DNA from: Saururus chinensis
Taxonomy: Eukaryota > Streptophyta > Magnoliopsida > Piperales > Saururaceae
DNA length: 64,000 bases
Reading direction: 5' to 3'
NCBI GenBank assembly: GCA_035235625.1
Contig: CP141146.1
Span: 27,708,501 to 27,772,500, forward strand
Shown: piece after piece, positions 34,505-46,991 of the stretch
Position numbering within the stretch: the first letter of the stretch is position 1
How the letters are laid out: each line of letters starts with the position of its first letter
Translations under genes and position numbers: made by a program
The notes under the pieces: generated by a model
What the model saw: only the letters and a program-made list of their open reading frames with translations
Databases searched by the model: none
Told to the model about the DNA's origin: nothing

Positions 34505-36530
34505 TTATTTTGAATACATTTCTTTTATGCCTACATATTTATGTGAGAGATATTCATATATACACATTGATATATTTGTCTATATTTGTATAGATTTGTC
34601 ACCAATTTATTTATTTATTTGTCTCTCTTGATCCCCCTCCCTCCCTCTCCCTCTCTCTCTCCCTCTCCCTCTCTCTCCCTCCTAGTTCTATTGCTCGCAT
34701 GCTTGTACATGTGTTTTTCTATATTTGTATACGCTCATATATTTTTTAAGATTGGTACATATGTTTTTGTAATTTATTTTATTTGTAATCTCTATCTATC
34801 TCTCCTTCTCTCTCTCTCGCTCCCCCTCTCTCTCTTGCTCCCCCTCTCTTTCTCCCCGCTCTCTCTCTCTCTCTCTCTATCCCCACATACCTCCCCCCTC
34901 CCTCCCCCTCTCTCCCTCTCCCCCTCTCTCCCTGTCTCCCTCTCCCTCCCTATCCGCTCATACATGTATTTTTCTATATTTGTATATGCTCATATAGTTT
35001 TTTATGATTGTTAGTAAATTATTTGTATGCATTTCCTTTATGCCTACATATTTATGTGTTTATCGATATTCATATGTACACTTTGATATATTTGTCTATA
35101 TTTGTATAGATATGTCACAAATTTAATTATTTATCTCTCTATCTATATCTCTTTCTCCCCCCCCACCTCCCTCTCTCTCTTTCTCTCTCTCTCTTCTCTC
35201 CCTCCCTCCCCCTCCCTCTCTCTCTCTCCTAGTTCTATTGCTCACATGGTTATACATGTATTTTTCTATATTTGTATATGCTCATATATTTTTTAAGATT
35301 GGTACATATTTTTTTGTTTATTGAAATAAACAAGTACTTATTTTCAGGTTGTCTTTATTCTGATTAGGAATTTTTGGTCTTTATATGAAGACTAAAATAT
35401 ATTGAAATTGCTTATCATTTATCATGGTTAGATGGGTTTTTTAAGTATTTGGAAAATGTCCTCGAACTTTGTGTTGATGCATCTTAAAATGTGTTCTCTA
35501 GGCAGGATTCAGATTATTGATAACTGTTTTAGCCACGAAACAGTTGAGGAAATAATTGATGCACTGGTAATGTTTCTTGCTATTAGTTTGTATATCATGT
35601 AGGCTGTTCTTCCTCAGTTCATTAACATGTCTATGCAGGAAAATGAATTAGCACGGTGATATGATGAAAATATTGATTCAGCACTCAAGAAACTAAAACA
35701 AGCTTCACCATTAAGCTTGAAAGTTTCTTCTCTCTCTCCCTCCCTCCCTCTCTCTGTGTTTGTGTTTGCCTATTTTTTTCCTGATTTTCATGGCAAACAT
35801 ATGTATTAGGGGGCCAAACATGTATCAGTGTATTTGCCCGAAGGGTAACCTTGGTACGACATGAAAAGTGAAGCCCAATACAGTTGGGGCAGATCATACA
35901 AGTTGGAAGTTATAGAAGACAGGTTACCCAGCACCATACAGTGAGCACGTGCTTTCTCTCTCTCTCTCTCACTCTCTCTTTCTCTCTCTCTCTTGCCCTC
36001 TCCCTCCCTTCCTCTCCCTCTCTCCCCCCTTCTCTCTCTTTCCCCCCTCTCCTCTCTCTCTCTCTCTCTCTCTCTCCTAGTTCTATTGCTCACATGGTTA
36101 TACATGTGTTTTCTATATTTGTATATGCTCATATTTTTTAAGATTGGTACATACTTTTTTGTTTATAGAAATAAACAAGTACTTATTTATTTATAAAATT
36201 TACTTTCTTTGTAGAAAGAAATTTCTTTTAGGTGTGTTTATTGATATTGATATATTTATTTATCTCTCTCTTGCTCTCCCTCCTCTCTTTCTCTCTATCT
36301 CTCTCTCCTCACTTTCTCTCCTAGTTCTATTGCTCACATGCTTATACATGTGTTTTTCTATATTTGTATATGCTCATATATTTTTTAAAATTAGTACATA
36401 TTTTTTGTTTATAGAAATAAACAAGTTTAATTATTTATAAAATTTACTTTTTTTGTAAATTATTTGTATTCATTTATTTATGTGTGTTTATCAATATTCA
36501 TTTATTCACATTGATATAATATTTGTCTAT
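34505..36530. repeat. Composite minisatellite: TTTATGTG/TATTTGTATA words alternating with (CT)n
   Basis: A module recurs, with variation, near 34560-34760, 35040-35310, 36050-36200 and 36300-36440. It runs ATATTTGTCTATATTTGTATAG, a CT-rich tract, TAGTTCTATTGCTCACATG, TTTTTCTATATTTGTATATG, AAGATTGGTACATATTTTTT, then AGAAATAAACAAGTACTTAT. CT tracts vary from 30 to about 340 bases. Reading frames over it are serine/leucine low-complexity. Confidence 0.7.
35519..35730 (+). pseudogene. Coiled-coil gene fragment, first blocks (unidentified)
   Basis: Two exon-like pieces: 35519-35570 (DNCFSHETVEEIIDAL, followed by a GT) and 35638-35730 (ENELAR, stop, YDENIDSALKKLKQASPLS). The acidic/basic heptad-like pattern suggests a coiled coil continued at 37338 and 39788. 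TGA interrupts the second piece, so it is not functional. Parent gene not recognised. Confidence 0.4.
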
Positions 36531-36669
36531 ATCATCAGTTGATATATCTGTTGAGGAAAAGGATATCTCAGAAACCTCTGGTTTTCCCTAAATTCAATGT
36601 AAGAAATTCAAACCCAAATGTTGGGGTTGGAGGAGCTCAGAGGCATACAAGTCCGCAAGCTCTCTCTCT

Positions 36670-37623
36670 CTCTCTCTCTCTCTGTGGGTATCGACTGTTG
36701 TTGAGTTGATAATTTCCCTTCATCTTTATGGTTCTGAGTTTGTACAATGTCCCAGGAGTTTGGAGTCAACTCTATGCTAACATAGCCTGGAACCCTTACC
36801 AATGTCACACACTAATGCTAATTAGTCCCTATTTCGGCTTCCTCCTCACTGTTCAAACTGGGAGTGGTTTTGGAGTCACTAAAGAACCTGTCTTTTATAT
36901 GGTGGAATGAAGGGAATTTTTAAGGCAAGAAACTATCCATTTGCTGTTGTATCTCTTTCCAATGTTAAATATTCTTTTAACAGTGTATTTGTCGATGGAC
37001 ACCTGATTAAAGTTATACAAGTATTTGATGCTGATAAATTATAACGCTTTATATCATAGATCCCTTACTAATTTCCATTCAATTTACTTTTCTTTAAATT
37101 CTTAGTTTAGTTTTAGTTTAGGCAAAGAATCAATTATGTGATAGGTCCTGACATGTGATTTGCATGTACGTGTCTATATACAGTTGTCATAAAGCTAATA
37201 TCTTAATGATACATTGACAATGTGCTCTATTTTATTCATATTTGGAATTCAATATAACATTGTTGACAAAATGATGATAATAGAATGAACAAACTTCCAA
37301 GTAATTTGCTTATCTTCTTCATCTTCTTTGTTGTGTGTTGTGAAGTGAAATATGAGGCATTAGAGGCTGAAAACAGAGAACGTGATGGCATTGATATCCA
37401 GAAAGAATTGGAAGAGCTAAAATTGATATTTAAGGTAGAATTGTTCTTGTCATTATTTTTGAGATTATATTATTGTATAACATTGATGGATTGTTATTTT
37501 TTAAAATTTATGGGAGAGCATACTTCCTTCCGTGATATCGATGATAGAATGATTGAGGAGAAGGACAATGAAATCTCCAGACTCTTGAGTGATGGTATGT
37601 TCTTAGAATAATATCAACTGTGA
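36670..37623 (+). repeat. Segmental duplication, left copy
   Basis: 36690-37080 matches 39008-39400 (shared GGTATCGACTGTTGTTGAGT, GGAGTGGTTTTGGAGTCA). 37315-37620 matches 40010-40345. Intervening DNA differs: the right copy has an extra ~550 bases (about 39420-39960). Confidence 0.75.
37338..37600 (+). pseudogene. Coiled-coil gene fragment, left duplicate (golgin-like?)
   Basis: 37338-37436 encodes VKYEALEAENRERDGIDIQK and continues ELEELKL. 37509-37593 encodes GEHTSFRDIDDRMIEEKDNE, then ISRLLSD. Heptad-like charge pattern and the KDNEISRLL phrase are what golgin-type coiled coils look like, but I cannot prove the family. The two pieces are separated by a T-rich stretch with GT/AG-like borders. 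Compared with the right duplicate it lacks HYVKLQ at the end of the first piece. Confidence 0.4.
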
Positions 37624-37950
37624 TAGAGAGAGCGATCTCTCTTTTCTCTCAAGCACGCGTGCTCTCTCTCTCTCTCGTGTGCTCTCTCGCGAGCGCGCGT
37701 GCTCTCTCTTGAGCGTGCGTGCTCTCTTCTCTCTCTCTCATTCTCTCTCTCTAGCTCTCTCTCTCCCCCTCTCTCGCTTGCTCTCTATGTGTCTACCTCT
37801 CTCTCTCACACACACACGTGTGCATTCTCTCTCCAGCGCGCGTGCACTCTCTTGCTCTCCTCCCCCCTCTCTCTCCCCCCAACAAAGCATGCGCTCTCTC
37901 TCTCTCTGAGCATGCGTGCTCTCCCTCCCTCCCTCTCTCTCTCCTAGTTC
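37624..37950. repeat. Short GA/CT-palindrome array, likely seed of the main array
   Basis: Directly after the phrase TATGTTCTTAGAATAATATC and GTGATAGAGAGAG lies a run of CTCTCTC spaced by GCACGCGTGC, GCGAGCGCGCGTGC, GAGCGTGCGTGC and AGCATGCGTGC words. The same phrase precedes the main array at 40335. About 330 bases long, then the minisatellite of 34505-36530 resumes. Confidence 0.75.
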
Positions 37951-38760
37951 TATTGCTCATATGCTTATAAATGTGTTTTTCTAAGATTGGTACATATTAT
38001 TTTGTTTATAGAAATAAACAAGTACTTATTTATATATAAAATTTTATGCCTATATATTTATGTGTGTTTATCGATATTCATATATACACATTGATATATT
38101 TGTTTATATTTGTATAGATATATCACCAATTTATTTATTTCTCTCATCTCTCTCTCCCCTCCCTTTCGCTCTCGCTCTCCCCACTCTCCCTCTCTCTCTC
38201 TCCCTCTCTCTCTCTCTCTTAGTTCTATTTGTTCACATGCTTAGAAATGTGTTTTTCTATATTTGTATATATGTTCACATTTATTTTAAGATTGGTACAT
38301 ATTTTTTTGTCTATAGAAATAAACAAGTACTTAATTATAACCTTGGTGTGACATGAAAAGTGGAGCACAATAGAGTGGGGGTAGATCATAAAAGTTGGAA
38401 GTGACGGAAGACAGGATACCCATTTGGAAGTTAAAGTAGTGGAGCACCATACAGTGAGCACGTGCTCTCTCTCTCACACACATTCTCTCTCTCCCCCCTC
38501 TCTCACTCCTAGTTCTTTTGCTCACATACTTACATGTGTTTTTCTATATTTGTATATGCATATATTTTTTAAGATTGGAACATATTTTTTTTGTTTATAG
38601 AAATAAACAAGTACTTATTTATTTATAAAATTTACTTTTTTTTGTAAATTATTTATTTGTATTCATTTATACACATCGATATATTTATCTATATTTGTAT
38701 AGATATATCGCCAATTTATTTATTTATTTATCTCTCTCTCACACTCTCTCTCTCTACTTT
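37951..38760. repeat. Composite minisatellite, second block
   Basis: Further copies of the module at 34505-36530 (near 37945-38130, 38220-38340 and 38510-38740). The copy at 38340-38460 also repeats sequence from 35850-35945 (GACATGAAAAGTG...GCACCATACAGTGAGCACGT), showing that larger pieces were duplicated with it. Confidence 0.65.
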
Positions 38761-38997
38761 TTTTCTTTAATCATGTTGATTTGGTGTTTGAATTTTATTA
38801 ATTTTCGTACTAATCATGCTCACACTTTGCAAAAGCTGATATGAACATCAACATGTCTACAATCACTTTTATGCTGTTACAATGTTTATTTTATAACTAT
38901 AGGACATTTTACATATGACATCTTTTTTGTTGAAGCTGAACATTGTAAGTATCTCTCCCTCCCTCTCTGTCTCTCTCCCTCCCTCTTCCTCTCTCCT
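38761..38997. other. AT-rich spacer, nothing recognised
   Basis: Ends in a CT-rich tract (about 38950-39003) that leads into the right copy of the segmental duplication. Confidence 0.4.
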
Positions 38998-40345
38998 CTC
39001 TCTCTTTGGGTGTGGGTATCGACTGTTGTTGAGTTGATAATTTCCCTTCATCTTTATGGTTCTGAGTGTGCATTTGTACAATGTCCGAGGAGTTGGAGTC
39101 AACTCTATGCTAATTAGTCCCTATTCCGGCTTCCTCACAGTTCAAACTGGGAGTGGTTTTGGAGTCAGTAGAGAACCTGTCTCTTAGATGGTGGAATGAA
39201 GGGAATTTTTTAGGCAAGAAACTATCCATTTGCTTTTGTATCTCTTTCCAATGTTAAATATTCCTTTAATAATCATCAAGTTCTCATTTATTTCTAAGTT
39301 AACAATGTATTTGTAGATGGACGCCTGATTAAAGTTATGCAAGTATTTGATGCTAAGAAATTATAACGCTTTATATCAGAGATCCCTTACTAATTTGCAT
39401 TCAATATCATAATATATTGCTTCTTTTGCGGTGTATGGCCATGGGTAAAGAGGAAGAAGATTTAGGAGGACTATTATCACTGTTTACTCCTTTGGTGGGT
39501 GTTTTTGTATTTAACTTTTCTTTAAATTCTTAGTAGTTTGATTTTTTGTTTTTTTATGCATGTTTTTTAGATAGAAGATATTGCAATCGTTGAATGCCTC
39601 CATGTCCTTAAGCTCACGTGCTTGCAACCTTTTCAGCTCTTCTAATTCATCCGGATTTTTTATGCTGTTCTATATTCTACCTCAACATCTTGTTTGCAAC
39701 CTTTTCAGCCTATCTAATTCATCTGCTTCTTTTTAAAGTTGCTTAATATTTTTATAATAATCGCATAGAATTAATAGCGTGATTTCTCAGGAATTACAAT
39801 GGCATTTTAGAGATGTGACCATACATAACATGGAGCAGAAAACTAAACTTGTAGAAATGAAACTTGCATCAGCTAATACGCGCTTCCTCTTGGAGAAAGA
39901 CGAATGGCAAAAGACTTGAGAATGTCAAAAAATCATGGCGATGTAAGTTCTTCGTTTAAGTCATTTCATGTCTAGATCCATCCTGAGAAACAATGCACCC
40001 TTGCTTATCTTCTTCATCTTCTTTATTGTGTGTTGTGAACTGAAATATGAGGCATTAGAGGCTGAAAACAGAGAACGTGATGGCATTGATATCCAGAAAG
40101 AATTGGAAGAGCTAAAATTGCATTACGTGAAATTGCAGGTAGAATTGTTCTTGTCATTATTTTTGAGATTATATTATTGTATAACATTGATGGATTGTTA
40201 TTTTTTAAAATTTAAGGGAGAGCATACTTCCTTCCGTGATATCGCTGATAGAATGATTGTGAAGGACAATGAAATCTCCAAGACTCTTGAGTGATAACAA
40301 GAATCTTCGGCAGTCCATAGAATCATGGCCATTGGTATGTTCTTA
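38998..40345 (+). repeat. Segmental duplication, right copy
   Basis: Right partner of 36670-37623. It ends at the same phrase (TATGTTCTTAGAATAGTATT, GTGATAGAGAGA) from which the main GA/palindrome array starts. Confidence 0.75.
39788..40335 (+). pseudogene. Coiled-coil gene fragment, right duplicate (golgin-like?)
   Basis: Exon-like pieces: about 39790-39930 (ELQWHFRDVTIHNMEQKTKL, then MKLASANTRFLLEKDEWQKT and a stop), 40040-40138 (YEALEAENRERDGIDIQKEL, then HYVKLQ before GT), and 40215-40335 (GEHTSFRDIADRMIVKDNEI; in another frame NKNLRQSIES). The pieces form a plausible long coiled coil, but a TGA after DEWQKT and a frame change after NEISK show it is dead. The first piece has no counterpart in the left duplicate. 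Confidence 0.4.
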
Positions 40346-40367
40346 GAATAGTATTAACTGTGATAGA

Positions 40368-40400
<33 letters not shown>

Positions 40401-41878
40401 CAAGTGCCCTCTCTCTCTCTCTCCCTCCCTCAAGCATGCGCACTCGATAGAGAGGGAGAGGGGGGCGAGGAGCGAGCGAGAAAGACCCTCCTCTTTCTCG
40501 CTTGCTCTGCGCCCCCCTCTCGCTCCCTTTCTCGACCGAGCGTGCTCTCTCTTAAGCATGCGTGCTATCTCTTTGGAAAGAGGGCGCATGTTCTCTCTCA
40601 CTCGTGTGCACGTGCTCTCTCACCTCGTTCTTTCTCTCCTTTTTGCATGCGCGCTCGAGAGAGGAGGAGAAGAGAGGGAGCACGTGCGCAAGAGAGAGAG
40701 AGCGAGAGAGTAAACCCTAAACTCTCACACTCTCTCCACCTCTCTCACTCTCTCTCGCTTGAGCGCACGTGGCCTTCTCTCGCTCGTGTGCGCGTGCTGT
40801 CTCTCTCTCTCTCTCTCTCTCTCTCTTATAGTCTCCCTCTTGCTCTCACTCGCTCGTTCTCTCTTTCTCTAGCGTGCATGCTCTCTCTCGAGAGCGCGTG
40901 CTCTCTCACTTGAGCGTGCATTCTCTCTTTAGCGCGTGCTCTCGCTCAAGCATGCGTGCTTAATAGACAGGGAAGGGGGCGGGGAGCGAGCGTGAAAGAG
41001 AGCACATGTGCTCTCTCCCACCCCCTCTTTTTCGCTCGCTCCACACCCCCTCTCATGAGCCTGCATGCTCTCTTTTGAGCACACGTGCTCTTTCCCTATC
41101 TCTCGAGCATGTGTGCTCTTTCGCTATCTCTCAAGCACACGTGCTTTTTTCCTCTCTCGAGCACGTGTGCTCTCTTTCTCAAGCGTGCATGCTCTCCCTC
41201 TTGCTCGAGCGCGTGTGCTCTCTCTTGAGCATGCGTACTCTCTCTCATACTCTCTCTCTCTACTGTGTGCTCTCTTTCAAGCGTGTTGTCTCTATGGAAA
41301 GAGCGCGTGTGCTCTCTCGCTTGTAAGCACGTGCTCTCTCTCTCTCATTCTTTCTCTCTCTAGCATGCACGCTCGAGAGAGAATGAGGAGAAGAGAAGGA
41401 GCACGCGTGCTCGAGAGAGTAAACCCTAAACTCTCACACACTCTCTGTCCACCTCCCTCTCTCTCTCTCTCTCTCTCTCCCACTTGAGCACACATGCCCT
41501 CTCTCGCTCATGTGCGCGTGCTCTCTCGTTCGAGCACGCACACTTGATAGAGAGGGAGGGGGCGGGGAGCAAGTGAGAAAGACAGCACAGTGCTCTCTCC
41601 CACCCCCCTTCTTTTTCACTCGCTCCACATCCCACTCTCTCTCGAGCGTGCGTGCTTTCTTTTGAGCACGTGTGCTCTGTTCCCACTCTCTTAACATGCT
41701 CTCTCTCTCAAGCGCGTGTGCCCTCTCTCTGTAGCTCTCTCGCTCGTTCTCTTGAGCATGCACACTCGATAGAGATAGAGGGGGGCAGAGAGTGAGCGAG
41801 AAAGAGAGCACACAAGCTCTTTCTCACCCCCCCTCTTTTTTGCTCGCTCTACGCCCCCCTCCTCTCTCTCCCTTGAGC

Positions 41879-41913
<35 letters not shown>

Positions 41914-44900
41914 AGAGAGAGAGAGAGAGAGCATGTGCGCTCAAAAGAAGCATGAACGCTCGAGAGAGGGGGTGTGGAGCGAGAGAAAAAGAGGGGGGTG
42001 GGAGAGAGCACATGTGCTCTCTTTCTCGCTCGCTCCCCGCCCCCTCCCTCTCTATCAAGCGCTCAAACGAGAGAGAGCACATGCGCTCAAACGAGAGCAT
42101 GCACGTTTGAGAAAGAGAGAACGAGCGATAGAGAGAGCACGAGGGAGACTATAAGAGAGGGAACACGCGTGCTCGAGATAGAGAGAGAGCACACGCGCAC
42201 AAGAGAGAGGGCATGCACACTCAAGCGTGAGAGAGAGGTGGACAGAGAGAGTGTGAGAGTGCGCATGCTATAGAGAGAGAAAGAACGAAAGGTGAGAGAG
42301 CATGCACACAAGAGCAAGAGAGAGCACGCGCGCTTAAGTGAGAGAGCATGCGCGCTTAAGCGAGAGAGCACTCGCACTCGATAAAGTGCATGCACACTAG
42401 AAAAAGAGAGAACGAGTTAGAGAGAGCACGCGTTCACGAGCGAGAGAGGGCACCTGCGCTCAAGAGAGAGAGAGAGTGAGAGTTTTGGGTTTACTCTCTC
42501 TCTCGAGCGCGGATGCTAGAGAGAGAGAAATAACAAGAGGTGAGAGCATGCGCGCACGAGCGAGAGAGAGAATGCACGCTCTTTCCAGAGAGACAGCACG
42601 CATGCTCAAGAGAGAGCACACTCAGTCAAGAAAGGGGGGGCGCGGAGCAAACAAGAAAAAGGGGGGATCTTTCTCGCTTGCTCTGCGCCCCCCCTCTCCC
42701 TCTCTATCGAGTGCGCATGCTTGAGGGAGAGAGAGATACGAGCGAAAGCGAGAGGTAGAGAGAGAGCATGCACGCTCAAGAAAGAAAGAGCATGCGCTCT
42801 CTTGCTCATTTTCTCTCTAAGTCTTGAGCGCTCGTGCAAGAGAGAGAGAGAGAGAGAGAGCGAGCACGAGTGCTTGAGAGCACGCGAGTTTGAGAGAGAG
42901 CTGCACTCTCCAGAGAGAGAATGAACATGCACGCTTGAGAGAGCACGCGAGCTCGGGAGAGAGCTTGAATGCTCGAGAGAGAGAGAGAGATAACGAGCTA
43001 AAGAGAGCACGCACGCTGCGGAGAGAGAGAGTGGGAACGTAGAGCGAGCGACAAAGAGGGCGGTGAGAGAGCACGTGTGGTCTCTTTCTCACTCGCTCCC
43101 CGCCCCCCCTCTCTCTATCGAGCGCGTGTGCTCGAGAAAGAGAGAATGGGTGAGCAAGAGCTACAGAGAGAGAGCATGTACGCTGAAGAGAGAGGGAAAG
43201 AGCACTTGCGCTCAAAAGAAAGCATGCACGCTAGAGAGGGGGTGGGAGAGAGCGAGAAAGAGGGGGTCTTTCTCACTCACTCCTTGCCCCCCGCCTCCCT
43301 CTCTATTGAGTGTGCGTGGTCGAGGGAGAGAGAGAGAGAGAGAGAGAGGATGGGCGAGAGAGAGATAGAGAGAGAGCACACGCCCTTGAGCAAGAGAGAG
43401 CACACGCTCGAGCAAGAGAGAGCACGCGCTCTCTCGCTCGTTCTATCTCTCTATCTAACTCTTGAGCACATGTGCTCGAGAGAGAGCACACGCGTGCTGG
43501 AGAGAGCACGTGAGCTCATGAGAGAGCTTGCACTCTCAAGAGAGAGAAAGAGAGAGAATGAGCACACGTACTTAAGAGAGAGCACGCACACTCGGGAGAG
43601 AGAGGGAGGGCGGTGTAGACGAGCGATAAAGAGGGGGTGGTCAGAAAAAGCATACGTGCTCTCTTTCTCATGCCCCCTCCCCTCTATCTCGATCATGCGC
43701 GCGTGCTCGATAGAGAAAGAGAGAACAAGCGAGAGAGAGCTACAAAGAGAGAGAGAGAGAGATCACGCACGCTTAAGAGAGTACGTGCGCTCAAAAGAGA
43801 GAGTACATGAGCTCAAGAAAGAGGGAAAGAGCACGCACGCTGAAAAGAAAGCCCACATGCTTGAGAGAGGGGGTGTGGAGGCGTGGAGTGAGCAAAAAAG
43901 GGGGGTGGGAGAGAGCACATGTGCTCTCTTTCTCGCTAGCTCCCTGCCCCCTCCCTCTCTATCTACCGTGCGTGATCAAGCGAGAGAGAGCACGAGGGAG
44001 ACTATGAGAGAGAGAGAGAGAGCATGAGGGAGGCTATAAAAGTGAGAGGTGGACAGAGAGTGTGAGAGTTTAGGGTTTACTCTCTCTCTCTCTCTCTCGA
44101 GCGTGCGTGCTCCGTTTCTTCTCTTTCTCATTCTCTCTCGAGCGCACGTGCTAGAGAGAGAGAAAGAACGAGAGAGAGCACACACACACAAGCGAGAGAG
44201 AGCACGCACGCTGTTTCCAGAGAGACAGCACGCATTCTTCAGAGAGAGTACACTCGGTCAAGAAAGGGAGGTAGAGGGGGGTGCGGAGTGAGCGAGAAAG
44301 ATGGGTGATGAGAGAGAGCACACGTGCTCGAGAGAGATCTTGCACGCTCAAGGGAGAGAGAGAGAGAGAGGTGGTGAGAGAGAGCACACATGCTCATGCG
44401 AGAGAGAGTGCACGTGTGCTAAAGAGACCATGAGTGCTCGAGAGCACGCGCACTTCAAAGGGAGCACGTGCGACCGAAAGAGAGCACGCGCTCTTGATAA
44501 AGAGCATGAACACTAGAGAAAGAGAGAACGAGTAAGAGAGAGCACGTGCACTCCAGCTAGAGAGAGAGTGAGAGAGGTGGACAGAGAGAGTGTGAAAATT
44601 TTGGGTTTACACTCTCTCAAATGCATGTTCTCCCTCTCTTCTCCTTCTTGTTCTCTCTCGAGCGCATGTGCTAGAGAGAGAAAGAATGAAAGATGAGAGA
44701 GCACGTGCACACAAGCGAGAGAGAGCACACGTGCTCTTTACAGAGAGACAGCATGCATGCTCAAGATAGAGCACGCTCGGTCGAGAAATGGAGGGAGAGG
44801 GGGGCGCAGAGCATGCGAGAAAGTGGGGGGTCTTTCTTGCTCACTCTTCACCCCCCCTCTTTCTCTCTCTCTATCCAGTGCCCGTGCTCGAGGGAGATAG

Positions 44901-46822
44901 ATAGAGAGAATGAGTGAGAGAGAGCATGCACACTCGAGCGAGAGGACACACACGCTCTCTTCTCTATCTCTTAAGCGCACATGCTCAAGAGAGAAAGCAC
45001 ACACGCTTGAAAGAGCATGCGAGTTTGAGAGAGAGCACATGTGTTCTCTTTCTCACTCGCTCCCCACCCCCTCACTCTCTATCAAGCATGCGGGCTAGAG
45101 AAAGAGAGAACGAGCAAAGAGCACGCTCGGTCAAGAAAGGGAGGGAGAGCGGGGGGGCGAAGCAAGCGAGAAAGAGGGGGGGTTGTCTCACTCGCTCCTT
45201 GCCCCCCCTCTCCCTCTCTATCGAGTGCGTGTGGTCAAGGGAGATAGAGAGAGAGCATGCGCGCTCGAGCAAGAGAGAGCACACGCTCTCTCGCTCGTTC
45301 TATCTCTCTATCTAACTCTTGAGCACACGCGCACTTAAGAGAGCACGCGAGTTCATGAGAGAGCTTGGACGCTCAAGAGAGAGAGAGAGAGAATGAGCAT
45401 GCGCGCTAAAGAGAGAGCACGCACTCTCGGGAGAGAGAGGGAGGGTGGCGTAGACGAGCGACAAAGAGGGGGGGGGGGTCAGAAAGAGCATACATGCTCT
45501 CTTTCTCACACGCTCCTCCCCCTTTATCTCTATCAAGTGTGCGTGCTCGAGAGAGGGAGAAAGAGAGAACGAGTTAGAGAGAGATAGAGAGATAACACGC
45601 CCGCTTGAGAGAGAGTACGTGCGCTCAAGAAAGAGGGGAAGAGCATGCGCACTCAAAAGAGGGGGGTGGGAGAGAGCACATGTTCTCTTTTTCTCGCTCG
45701 CTCCCCGCCCCTCCCTCTCAATCTAGTGCGCGTGATCAAGAGAGAAAGAGCACGCGCGCTCAATCGAGAGAAAGCATGCGTGCTCGAAAGAGAGCATGCG
45801 TTTTAGAGAAAGAGAGAACGAACGGGAGAGAGCATGAAGGAGACTATAAGAGAGAGAGCACGCGTGCTCAAGAGAGAGAGAGAGAGCATGCATGCACAAC
45901 TGAGAGAGAGAGAGAGAGAGAGAGAGTGAGAGAGGTGGACAGAGGAGTGTGATGGTTTAGGGTTTACTCTCTCTCTCTTGAGCCTGCGTGTTCTCTCTCT
46001 TCTCCTTCTCGTTCTCTCTCAAGCGTGCATGCTAGAGAGAGAAAGAACAAGAGAGAGCACACGCACACAAGTGCACAAGCGAGAGAGAGCACGCACACTC
46101 TTTCTAGAGAGACAGCATGCATGCTCAAGAGAGAGCACGCTTGGTCTAGAAAGGGAGGGAGAGGGGGGCGCGGAGCGAGCGAGAAAGAGGGGGGGTGAGA
46201 GAGAGCACACACGCTTGAGAGAGAGCTTGTACGCTCACGGGAGAGAGAGAATTAGCATGCTCACTGAGGGAGGGGGTGTAGAGCTATCGACATAGAGGGG
46301 GGGGGGGGGTGAGAGAGAGCATGTGTGCTCTTTCTCGCTCGCTCCCCACCCCCCCTCTATCTCAATTGAGCGCGCATGGTCGAGATATAGAGAGAAAGAG
46401 AGAACAAGCGAGAGATAGCTACAGAGAGAGAGAAAGAGCACAAGCGCTTGAGAGAGAGAGCACGTGTGCTCAAGAGAGAGGGAAAGAGCATGCGCGGTCA
46501 AAAGAAAGCATGCACACTTGAGAGAGGGTGGTGTGGACCGAGCGAAAAAGAGGGCGGGTGGGAGAGAGCACATGTGCTCTCTTTCTCTCTCGCTCCCCGC
46601 CCCCTTCTTCTCTATCAATCGCGCATGCTCAAGCGAGAGAAAGCACGGTGCTAAAGAGAGCACGCGCGCTCTAGCGAGAGAAAACATGTGCGCTTGAAAG
46701 AAATAATGCGCGCTAGAGAAAGAGAGAATGAGTGAGAGAGAGAGCACAAAGGAGACTATAAGAGATAGCATGCGTGCTCGAGAGAGGGAGCATGCACGCA
46801 CGAGTGAGAGAGGGAACACACG

Positions 46823-46856
<34 letters not shown>

Positions 46857-46986
46857 GGACAGAGAGAGTGTGAGAATTTAGGGTTTTCTCTCTCTCTCGA
46901 GCGCGCGCTCTCCCTCTCTTCTCCTTCTTGTTCTCTCTTGAGTGCGTGTGCTAGAGAGAGGGTACAGAGCGAGCAAGAAAGAGGGG
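40346..46986. repeat. Main GA/palindrome array, left segment
   Basis: About 6.6 kb built almost entirely of (GA)n or (CT)n runs of 6-30 bases separated by short self-complementary words: GAGCACGCGTGCTC, GAGCATGCGTGCTC, GCACATGTGC and variants with CGCGCG cores. Higher-order units can be followed by a telobox-like TTTAGGGTTTA preceded by GAGGTGGACAGAGAGAGTGT. These occur at 42483, 44069, 44599, 45956 and 46877 on the top strand, and as TAAACCCTAAA at 40711 and 41420 on the opposite strand. Other landmarks of each unit are CTTTCCAGAGAGACAGCACG, GGAGGGAGAGGGGGGCG and CTCGCTCGCTCCCCGCCCCC. Every long open frame here is an Arg/Glu or Ser/Leu shadow. No gene. Confidence 0.9.
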
Positions 46987-46991
46987 GTCTT

